Shown here in pieces: positions 24,106 to 31,223 of a DNA stretch of 64,000 nt (its first letter is position 1; each line of letters starts with the position of its first letter). The translations under genes and the position numbers were made by a program. The notes under the pieces are model-generated. The model had not been told where the DNA came from. It saw only the letters and a list, made by a program, of their open reading frames with translations, and searched no databases. Source of the DNA: Bacteroides sp. (GTDB lineage Bacteria; Bacteroidota; Bacteroidia; Bacteroidales; Muribaculaceae); the NCBI GenBank assembly GCA_014802105.1, contig JAAVCX010000016.1:11037-75036 (forward strand), given 5' to 3'.

Positions 24106-25956
24106 ATGTTAGACAACGCAAACGTTAAGACCCTCGACAAGGTTGTGGTACGTTTCTCGGGCGACTCGGGCGACGGTATGCAGCTTGCGGGCAACATCTT
24201 CACCAACGTGTCGGCCGGACTCGGCAACAAAGTCTCCACATTTCCCGACTATCCCGCCGAAGTGCGTGCCCCTCAGGGATCGCTGAGCGGCGTCTCGGGA
24301 TTTCAGGTGAGCGTAGGAACAGAAGTTTACACCCCCGGCGACCAGTGTGACGTACTCATAGCCATGAACCCCGCGGCCCTCAAGCAGAACGTCCGCTTCC
24401 TCAAGCCCGGCGGAGTAGCCATCGTCGACATCGACTCCTTCACCGAGGCCGATCTCAAGAAAGCACTCTTCACCACCGACGATCCCTTCAAGGAGCTCGC
24501 CATCAACGCACAGGTTGTAGAGGTGCCCGTCACCTCCATGACCCGCGCCGCTCTGGCCGACTCGGGTCTCGACAACAAGAGCATCCTCAAGTGCCGCAAC
24601 ATCTTCGCCCTCGGTCTGGTGTGCTGGCTCTTTGACCGTCCTCTCCAGGGCGCCATCAATATGCTCCACGGCAAGTTTGCCAAGAAGCCCGCTATCTTCG
24701 AGGCCAACAAGAAGGTCATCGAGGCCGGCTACAACTACGGACACAATATCCACGCCTCCGTCTCGACCTACCGCATCGAGAGTCCTGCGGCCGAGCCCGG
24801 AGTCTATACCGACATCAACGGCAACACCGCTACCGCCTGGGGTTTCATCGCCGCCAGCGAGCGCAGCGGCCGTCCCCTCTTCCTGGGCAGCTACCCCATC
24901 ACCCCTGCCACCGATATACTCCATGAGCTCGCCAAGCGTAAGGATCTCGGCGTCAAAGCCCTCCAGATGGAGGACGAGATCGCCGGAGTGTGCTCGGCCA
25001 TCGGAGCCTCCTTTGCCGGCCATCTGGCCGTGACCTCTACTTCGGGCCCCGGTCTCGCCCTCAAGAGCGAGGGTATCGGTCTGGCTGTCATCGCCGAGCT
25101 CCCTCTCGTGGTAGTCGACGTGCAGCGCGGCGGCCCCTCCACAGGTCTCCCGACCAAGACCGAGCAGACCGACCTGATGCAGGCCCTGTATGGCCGCAAC
25201 GGCGAGTCGCCCCTCTGTGTGGTAGCAGCCTCGACCCCCACCGACTGCTTCACCATGGCCTTTGAGGCAGCACGCATAGCTATGGAGCACATGACCCCCG
25301 TGATCCTGCTCACCGACGCCTTCATCGGCAACGGCTCGAGCGCCTGGCGTGTGCCCGAAGCCTCGGAACTTCCCGAGATACATCCCCCGCTGCTCACCCC
25401 CAACGAGCTCAACGAGGCCTGGCAGCCCTATACCCGCGACGAGAAAAATCTCGTGCGCTACTGGGCTATCCCCGGCACCGAGGGAGCCTGCCACCGCATC
25501 GGCGGACTCGAAAAAGACTTCAACACCGGCTCCATCTCCATCGATCCCGTCAACCACGAGAAGATGGTCGAGACCCGTCGCGAGAAGATCGCACGCATAG
25601 CCTACGACATCCCCGAGCTTCAGGAAATGAAGGCCGAGGGTGCCGACACCATTCTCATCGGTTGGGGTGGAACCTACGGACACCTGCGCACTGCCGCCGC
25701 CGAGCTCACAGCCTCGGGCCGTCCCGTATCCTTCGCCCACTTCAACTACATCAATCCTCTGCCCCTCAACACCCACGAGCTCCTCTCGCGCTACTCGACT
25801 GTAATCGTGGCCGAGCTCAACACCGGAATGTTCGCCGACTATCTCCAGGCTAAATTCCCCGATCTCAACATTAAGCGCATCAACAAGATACAGGGTCAGC
25901 CCTTCCTCGTGAGCGAGGTGGTCGACAATGTAGTCAAAATCATGGAGGACAAGTAA
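24106..25956 (+). CDS. korA: 2-oxoacid:acceptor oxidoreductase subunit alpha (gamma-alpha fused)
   Basis: This 616-residue subunit joins a gamma domain (about 1-190, with VVRFSGDSGDGMQLAGNIF) to an alpha, pyrimidine-binding domain (about 210-616, with GSYPITPATDILHELAK, MEDEIAGVCSAIGASFAG and TSTSGPGLALKSEGIGLA). With KorB it oxidises 2-oxoglutarate, or another 2-oxoacid, with CoA and reduces ferredoxin. In Bacteroidales this pair most often serves 2-oxoglutarate. The korB gene begins 2 bp after its stop. Confidence 0.93.
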   Translation: MLDNANVKTLDKVVVRFSGDSGDGMQLAGNIFTNVSAGLGNKVSTFPDYPAEVRAPQGSLSGVSGFQVSVGTEVYTPGDQCDVLIAMNPAALKQNVRFLKPGGVAIVDIDSFTEADLKKALFTTDDPFKELAINAQVVEVPVTSMTRAALADSGLDNKSILKCRNIFALGLVCWLFDRPLQGAINMLHGKFAKKPAIFEANKKVIEAGYNYGHNIHASVSTYRIESPAAEPGVYTDINGNTATAWGFIAASERSGRPLFLGSYPITPATDILHELAKRKDLGVKALQMEDEIAGVCSAIGASFAGHLAVTSTSGPGLALKSEGIGLAVIAELPLVVVDVQRGGPSTGLPTKTEQTDLMQALYGRNGESPLCVVAASTPTDCFTMAFEAARIAMEHMTPVILLTDAFIGNGSSAWRVPEASELPEIHPPLLTPNELNEAWQPYTRDEKNLVRYWAIPGTEGACHRIGGLEKDFNTGSISIDPVNHEKMVETRREKIARIAYDIPELQEMKAEGADTILIGWGGTYGHLRTAAAELTASGRPVSFAHFNYINPLPLNTHELLSRYSTVIVAELNTGMFADYLQAKFPDLNIKRINKIQGQPFLVSEVVDNVVKIMEDK

Positions 25957-25958
25957 TC

Positions 25959-26984
25959 ATGGAAAATAACAATTGCACCCTCAATCTCTCTGCCGCCGAC
26001 TTCAAGAACTCCAACCCTGTACGCTGGTGTCCCGGCTGTGGCGACCATGCCATCCTCAACTCTCTCCACAAGGCCATGGCTACTCTCGGAGTGCCCCCCC
26101 ACAAGACAGCTGTCATCTCGGGTATCGGCTGCTCCTCGCGTCTCCCCTACTATATGGGCACCTACGGCTTCCACACCATCCACGGACGTGCCGCCGCCAT
26201 AGCCACCGGCTTCAAGGTAGCCCGTCCCGACATGACCGTCTGGCAGATCTCGGGCGATGGTGACGGTCTCGCTATCGGCGGCAATCACTTCATCCATGCC
26301 GTGCGCCGCAATGTCGACATCAACATCATGCTCTTCAATAACAAGATCTACGGTCTGACCAAGGGCCAGTATTCGCCCACCTCCGACCGCGGCTTCGTCT
26401 CCAAGTCGTCGCCCTACGGCACCACCGAAGATCCCTTTATTCCCGCCGAGCTTGTCTTTGGAGCCCGCGGCAACTTCTTCGCCCGCTCCATCGACGTAGA
26501 GCTCACCACCACCCAGGAAGTCATGGTAGCCGCCGCCTCCCACAAGGGCACCTCGGTAGTGGAAGTGCTTCAGAACTGTGTCATCTTCAACCACGGCATC
26601 CACAACTCCATTACCGATCGCGAGGTACGTGCCGACCGCACTATCAAACTCGTGCATGGCCAGAAGATGCTCTTCGGCAAGAACAATGAGAAAGGCCTCG
26701 TGCGCGACGGCTTCCTGCTCAAGGCTGTGACAGTCGGCGAAGACGGCTACACGCTCGACGATGTGCTTGTACACGACGCCCACACCCCGACCAACTTCCT
26801 CCACCAGCAGCTCGCCATGATGGACGGCCACTCGCTGCCCCTGGCGCTCGGAGTGATACGTGACGTCGAGAGCCCCGTCTACAACGAGGAGATCGACCGA
26901 CAGGTAGCCGAGGTGCGTGCGCGCAAGAACTTCTCGTCCCTGCGCGACATGGTGCTCGCCGGCGAGACCTGGACGGTAGAGTAA
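25959..26984 (+). CDS. korB: 2-oxoacid:ferredoxin oxidoreductase subunit beta
   Basis: This 341-residue subunit binds thiamine diphosphate and an iron-sulfur cluster. Cluster cysteines are in RWCPGCGDHAIL and SGIGCSSRLPYYM, with a further Cys in VLQNCVIFNHG. The thiamine diphosphate motif is GDGDGLAIGGNHFIHAVRRN through IMLFNNKIYGLT. It lies 2 bp after korA and is followed by a strong terminator at 27013-27045, which closes the operon. Confidence 0.94.
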   Translation: MENNNCTLNLSAADFKNSNPVRWCPGCGDHAILNSLHKAMATLGVPPHKTAVISGIGCSSRLPYYMGTYGFHTIHGRAAAIATGFKVARPDMTVWQISGDGDGLAIGGNHFIHAVRRNVDINIMLFNNKIYGLTKGQYSPTSDRGFVSKSSPYGTTEDPFIPAELVFGARGNFFARSIDVELTTTQEVMVAAASHKGTSVVEVLQNCVIFNHGIHNSITDREVRADRTIKLVHGQKMLFGKNNEKGLVRDGFLLKAVTVGEDGYTLDDVLVHDAHTPTNFLHQQLAMMDGHSLPLALGVIRDVESPVYNEEIDRQVAEVRARKNFSSLRDMVLAGETWTVE

Positions 26985-27012
26985 ATCCCTCCCGACGGAC
27001 TCACTTATACAG

Positions 27013-27045
27013 AAAATCCTCCCCGACAGGGAGGATTTTTTATTG
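27013..27045 (+). terminator. Terminator of the korAB operon
   Basis: AAAATCCTCCC (27013-27023) pairs with GGGAGGATTTT (27029-27039) around a 5-nt loop, followed by a run of Ts. It is a standard rho-independent terminator 28 bp after the korB stop codon. Confidence 0.85.
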
Positions 27046-27051
27046 AGAGAA

Positions 27052-27220
27052 TTATCAGAGTTATCAGAGTTATCAGAGCTATCAGAGGACTCGCAAGACT
27101 TGGGATTATCAGAGTTATCAGAGGACTCACCGGCGTCACTACTATCATTGACATCTGACTAGCTGACATGAGTTCAGTGATGGCTTTGATGGTTCTGATA
27201 ACTCTGATAATTCCAAGTCT
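27052..27220. repeat. TTATCAGAG tandem repeats and 26-bp inverted repeat
   Basis: Four tandem 9-bp units (TTATCAGAG three times, then CTATCAGAG) occupy 27052-27087, and two more units are at 27106-27123. The sequence from 27096 to 27121 recurs inverted at 27195-27220 with 25 of 26 bases matching, around a 73-nt spacer. The right arm ends 12 bp before the stop of the four-helix gene on the minus strand. It may act as a terminator for that gene or as a slippage-prone repeat. Confidence 0.75.
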
Positions 27221-27232
27221 TTTCGATAATTT

Positions 27233-27799
27233 TCATCTTTTGTCGCGCTTGTCTCTGGCGGCCAGGCGGGCACGATACATTTCCTCTTTGATACCTCCCT
27301 TTTCGAGAAATATGGCCTTGGCTCGCTCTATGACACAATAGAGCATATAGTCAAGCTGATGACAAAGTGTTATTGCGATATTGCAGAACGCCTCGGGCGA
27401 TCTTTCGCGCAGTCGTGAGATATAATCCTCCGGCTTATCATGCCTTCTGGTAAAGGCACGTATCTGTTGAGTGCGTGGATCATCCTTATCCCAGAGACAT
27501 AGGTCGTTATGGCGTATATAGTCACGGAAGTCCTCGCGCAATTCTCCCAGGCTGGCTTTAGCCACGTTGGTGAGCTTGATTTCCGTCTCGCGTGAAGTCG
27601 CCGCTGCCATAGATCCCTCCACGATATTCTGCTTGCAGCTACGCGCGGCCTGTACCATCTGATCGACAGTGCGGTCGCGATAACGGTCAAGGTAGCTCTT
27701 GACAAATAAGTCGGTGATATCGGTTATTATCAGTGAGAGTTTATAGACATTCCAGTCTTCAAACTTACCGGTTGGAGCGATAAAGTCAAGATTGGCCAT
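27233..27799 (-). CDS. Four-helix-bundle protein (S23/IVS-protein-like, suffix type)
   Basis: This 188-residue protein is almost entirely helical and resembles the family first known as S23, encoded in 23S rRNA intervening sequences. The typical segment is DRTVDQMVQAARSCKQNIVEGS (about 43-64), followed by ELREDFRDYIRH. An extra basic C-terminal part fits the four-helix-bundle suffix group common in Bacteroidetes. The fold is shared with Avd of diversity-generating retroelements, but no reverse transcriptase is present. The function is not known. It is divergent from nadB, with a -7 box at 27831-27838. Confidence 0.85.
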   Translation of the reverse strand: MANLDFIAPTGKFEDWNVYKLSLIITDITDLFVKSYLDRYRDRTVDQMVQAARSCKQNIVEGSMAAATSRETEIKLTNVAKASLGELREDFRDYIRHNDLCLWDKDDPRTQQIRAFTRRHDKPEDYISRLRERSPEAFCNIAITLCHQLDYMLYCVIERAKAIFLEKGGIKEEMYRARLAARDKRDKR

Positions 27800-27830
27800 A
27801 GGGCAGGAGTAATGTGACGGTGTGCAATGA

Positions 27831-27891
27831 CAAAGATACAGAAAAAACTATTATTTGACGGTGGTGATACCGCGATTTTTGAGTACTTTTG
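27831..27891. promoter_or_regulatory. Divergent promoters of the four-helix gene and nadB
   Basis: On the minus strand TATCTTTG (27838-27831) lies 31 bp before the four-helix ATG. On the plus strand TACTTTTG (27884-27891) lies 24 bp before the nadB ATG. Both match TAnnTTTG. The -33 boxes are not clear for either. Confidence 0.55.
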
Positions 27892-27915
27892 CACATCTGA
27901 TATATCACTATCATC

Positions 27916-29487
27916 ATGACACGCAAATATGATTATCTCGTGATAGGCTCGGGCATAGCCGGAATGAGCTTTGCCCTGAAAGTTGCCGGCCACGGCACAG
28001 TGGCTCTGGTGTGTAAAACTACTCTCGACGAGGCCAATACGGCTCTGGCTCAGGGAGGTGTGGCTTCGGTCACCGATCTGGCAGTCGACGATTTCGAGAA
28101 GCATATCCACGACACTATGGTGGCCGGCGACTGGCTCAGCGACCCCGAGGCCGTCAGGAAAGTTGTCACCGAGGCTCCTGCCCAGATCAGGGAGCTGATC
28201 GACTGGGGTGTGAATTTCGACAAGAAAGACGACGGATCCTTTGATCTCCACCGCGAGGGGGGACACTCGGAGTTCCGCATACTCCATCACGCCGACAACA
28301 CCGGCTTCGAGATACAGCAGTCGCTCGTCAGGGCAGTGAGAACCAATCCCAATATCGACATCTATGAGCATCATTTTGCCATCGAGATCATCACTCAGCA
28401 TCATCTCGGCAAGATAGTGACCCGGCGCACACCCGACATCACCTGCTATGGCGCGTATGTGCTCGACACCGTCACCGGCACCGTCGACACTTTCCTTTCG
28501 AAAGTCACCCTCATAGCCACCGGCGGAGCCGGAGCCGTCTATCAGACCACTACCAACCCGTTGGTCGCCACCGGCGACGGCATAGCCATGGTCTATCGCG
28601 CCAAGGGCACCGTCAAGGACATGGAGTTCATACAGTTTCATCCGACAGCTCTCTATCACCCGGGTGACCGCCCCTCGTTCCTGATCACCGAGGCTATGCG
28701 CGGCTATGGAGCCGTGTTGCGCAACAAGAAGGGTGAAGAGTTCATGCACAAGTATGACCCGCGACTCTCGCTGGCTCCGCGCGACATAGTGGCCCGCGCC
28801 ATCGACTCGGAGATGAAGCTCAACGGCGATGATCATGTATATCTCGACGTGACCCATAAAGACCCCGAGGAGACACGCAGGCATTTTCCCAACATCTATG
28901 CCAAGTGTCTGGAGCTGGGCATTGACATCACCAAAGACTATATACCCGTGGCTCCGGCCGCCCACTATCTCTGCGGAGGTATCAAGGTCGACACCAACGG
29001 AGAGTCGTCGATCAAGCGGCTCTATGCGGTGGGTGAGTGTTCCTGCACCGGCCTCCACGGTGGCAACCGCCTGGCCTCCAACTCGCTCATCGAGGCTGTA
29101 GTCTATGCCGACGCGGCCGCCCGCCACTCCACCGAGCAGCTCTCCCACTACGATTTCCGCACGGACGTGCCCGAGTGGAACGACGAGGGCACCCGCCACA
29201 CCGAGGAGATGGTACTGATCACTCAGAGCATCAAGGAGGTGGGACAGATCATGGGCACCTACGTCGGTATCGTCCGTTCCAATCTGCGCCTCGACCGCGC
29301 CTGGAACCGTCTTGACATTCTCTATGAAGAGACCGAGAAACTCTTCAAATGCTCCAAGGCATCGAGAGAGATCTGCGAGTTGCGTAATATTATCAATGTC
29401 GGCTATCTGATCATGCGTCAGGCCAAGGAGCGCAAGGAGTCGCGCGGACTCCACTTCTCCATCGACTATCCCAAAGAGGAAAAGTAA
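27916..29487 (+). CDS. nadB: L-aspartate oxidase
   Basis: This 523-residue flavoprotein oxidises L-aspartate to iminoaspartate in NAD synthesis. The FAD-binding GxGxxG is VIGSGIAGMSFA near the N-terminus. ANTALAQGGVASV, GGHSEFRILHHADNTG, EFIQFHPTALY and HYLCGGIKVDTNGESSIKR-like segments are typical of NadB rather than of succinate dehydrogenase. In anaerobes fumarate is the likely electron acceptor. It stands alone with its own promoter; nadA and nadC are not in the window. A REP-like palindrome follows its stop. Confidence 0.94.
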   Translation: MTRKYDYLVIGSGIAGMSFALKVAGHGTVALVCKTTLDEANTALAQGGVASVTDLAVDDFEKHIHDTMVAGDWLSDPEAVRKVVTEAPAQIRELIDWGVNFDKKDDGSFDLHREGGHSEFRILHHADNTGFEIQQSLVRAVRTNPNIDIYEHHFAIEIITQHHLGKIVTRRTPDITCYGAYVLDTVTGTVDTFLSKVTLIATGGAGAVYQTTTNPLVATGDGIAMVYRAKGTVKDMEFIQFHPTALYHPGDRPSFLITEAMRGYGAVLRNKKGEEFMHKYDPRLSLAPRDIVARAIDSEMKLNGDDHVYLDVTHKDPEETRRHFPNIYAKCLELGIDITKDYIPVAPAAHYLCGGIKVDTNGESSIKRLYAVGECSCTGLHGGNRLASNSLIEAVVYADAAARHSTEQLSHYDFRTDVPEWNDEGTRHTEEMVLITQSIKEVGQIMGTYVGIVRSNLRLDRAWNRLDILYEETEKLFKCSKASREICELRNIINVGYLIMRQAKERKESRGLHFSIDYPKEEK

Positions 29488-29527
29488 ATGAGAGAAGACA
29501 CTGTAAAAAAACAGTGTCGGAATATAC

Positions 29528-29619
29528 AATGTAGGGACATGGCGTGCCATGTCAGAAATGCGAGTATCTGAAAAATCAATACCGGCATCAACTGACATGG
29601 CACGCCATGTCCCTACATT
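29528..29619. repeat. REP-like nested palindrome, copy 2
   Basis: Two perfect 28-nt inverted arms (29528-29555 and 29592-29619) flank a 36-nt spacer. The arms are the same as in copy 1 at 9041-9131, including the inner palindrome GACATGGCGTGCCATGTC, but the spacer is unrelated. It lies between the convergent nadB and GH105 genes and could also stop transcription. Confidence 0.8.
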
Positions 29620-29661
29620 AGCGGTTATGACTTACCGCCTTTCCGAATATCCTTCCGGGTT

Positions 29662-30933
29662 TTACTGTTCCATCTGCTCCATCTCGAGCGAGGCCCAGAT
29701 GAAGGGGCCTACACCCTTGGCGTCGTTGTCGCGCACGGGCTCGCTGAGATAATACTCGTAGGAACCGTCGCGACGCTTGTTCTCCTTGACTTTGGGAGCG
29801 GCCTTGAGCACGGCGGGGCTGATGCCCGGGCCGAGACCGGCCACCGCACAACAGTCAGTCAGCGAGATAGTCCCGTCGGGGTTTTCCTTGATGAAACGGT
29901 CGATGATGCCCTGATAGGCTTTCTTGCCGGCCTCGAGATAGCGGGGATCGCTTACCCAACCCTTACGGGCGGCCTTGAGCAGAGAGTAGGCAAACATAGA
30001 CGAGCAGGTCGACTCCAGGTAGTTGCCCTCGCGGCCGGGAGCATCCATGACCTGATACCACACTCCCGTGGCGGGGTCTTGCCAGCGCAGGATACCGTCA
30101 AATGACTTGGTCAGCAGATCTATCACCTCGCCGCGGCGCTTATAGTCCTCGGGGAGCACATCGAGAAGCTCCACGAGAGCCATGGTGTACCAACCCTGGG
30201 CCCGGCCCCAGCAGTGTTGCGAGAGGCCTGTGGTGTTGTCGCTCCAGAACATCTCGCGGCTCTCGTCCCAGGCATGGCGGTTGAGCCCTGTGGCAGGATC
30301 GAGGGTGCGGTCGTAGGTGCTCTTCACCTGCTCCACGGCGTCGTCATAGATCTCGGCGGCATGGTCGGGCGAATAGAGCAGCGAGGCGGTCAGGGCGCGG
30401 AAGGGGAGACCCATGAAAATGCCGTCGAGCCACACCTGATAGGCATAGATGGCCTTGTGCCAATAGACACCCTCGTTGGTGCGGGGCTGCTCGTTGAGCT
30501 GTCTCATGAGGGTGTTGATGGCGCGCAGGTTTTTGCGCTCGGGAAACTCCTCATACATGCGGGTGACGAAATGGCCGGTGCGTACATTGTCGAGATTATA
30601 GTCGAGGAGCTTGTAGCCGCGTATATTGCCCTCGGGGGTGATCATCGTGTCGGTATACTCCTGACAATAGGCCTTGATGTCGTCGCCGCCATATCTCAGA
30701 TAGGTGTCGAGCATGGCTTCGAGCTCTATGCCCATCACATAGCTCCACTTGGGTTTGTCGGAAAAGTCGAGCAGGAAGCTCTTGGGCACACGTTTCATCT
30801 CGGAGCGTGTGAGCCATTCGCTATATCGACGTGGGGTGGAGTCGGTCTTGGAGTCTTTGGCCGACATGCTCGCCGGAGCCATCAGCATGACGGCCGCCAG
30901 GAGGTTCATAATGGTCAGTGAGATTGATTTCAT
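29662..30933 (-). CDS. Glycoside hydrolase family 105/88 (unsaturated rhamnogalacturonyl hydrolase)
   Basis: This 423-residue exported protein has a signal peptide (MKSISLTIMNLLAAVMLMAPASMSA) and an (alpha/alpha)6-barrel GH105 domain. Segments shared with the C-terminal half of the fusion at 54599 include KPKWSYVMGIELEAML, YWHKAIYAYQVWLDGIFMG, HAWDESREMFW, HCWGRAQGWYTMALVELLD and the final RDNDAKGVGPFIWASLEME. YteR/YesR-type enzymes remove the unsaturated galacturonate left by pectin lyases. It is divergent from the outer-membrane barrel gene, and both have good promoters. Confidence 0.93.
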   Translation of the reverse strand: MKSISLTIMNLLAAVMLMAPASMSAKDSKTDSTPRRYSEWLTRSEMKRVPKSFLLDFSDKPKWSYVMGIELEAMLDTYLRYGGDDIKAYCQEYTDTMITPEGNIRGYKLLDYNLDNVRTGHFVTRMYEEFPERKNLRAINTLMRQLNEQPRTNEGVYWHKAIYAYQVWLDGIFMGLPFRALTASLLYSPDHAAEIYDDAVEQVKSTYDRTLDPATGLNRHAWDESREMFWSDNTTGLSQHCWGRAQGWYTMALVELLDVLPEDYKRRGEVIDLLTKSFDGILRWQDPATGVWYQVMDAPGREGNYLESTCSSMFAYSLLKAARKGWVSDPRYLEAGKKAYQGIIDRFIKENPDGTISLTDCCAVAGLGPGISPAVLKAAPKVKENKRRDGSYEYYLSEPVRDNDAKGVGPFIWASLEMEQMEQ

Positions 30934-30998
30934 TATGGTGATCTAAGGTTGGGATTACTATATGATTAATTAATATGTGTGCGGTGCCTGGGGAGGAG

Positions 30999-31051
30999 GG
31001 GACGTGACGTCCCGCAGTGACAAAATTAGGGAAAAATCTCTAATTATACAA
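30999..31051 (-). promoter_or_regulatory. GH105 promoter and overlapping palindrome
   Basis: On the minus strand TTG (31051-31049), 20 bp, then TAATTTTG (31028-31021) make a good promoter. Transcription would start near 31015, so the perfect palindrome GGGACGTGACGTCCC (30999-31013) would sit at the very 5' end of the mRNA or overlap the start as an operator. The leader is about 80 nt. Confidence 0.6.
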
Positions 31052-31135
31052 GAAAGGGGAGGGAGATAGCTCCGGGAGCGACATGACAGATGTGGCCTGA
31101 TTTAGAGGAGGTGTGGAATAATACTAACACGATTA

Positions 31136-31166
31136 GTTGGCAGACTAAAATATTTGTCTATATTTG
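31136..31166 (+). promoter_or_regulatory. Promoter of the first outer-membrane barrel gene
   Basis: TTGG at 31136-31139, 19 bp, then TATATTTG at 31159-31166 match the Bacteroidetes promoter. Transcription would start near 31172, about 50 nt before the ATG. Confidence 0.65.
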
Positions 31167-31223
31167 CGGTAAAATCTTTTTCAGGAGTTGTTTATCTAAA
31201 CTCAACAAAACTCACGTTCAGCT

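Noticed and set aside
27096-27220. Inverted repeat as an invertible promoter
   Set aside because: The 73-nt spacer holds no complete promoter, the arms lie beside a stop codon, and there is no recombinase gene nearby.
27233-27799. Four-helix protein as the Avd subunit of a diversity-generating retroelement
   Set aside because: No reverse transcriptase, template repeat or variable repeat is present in the window.
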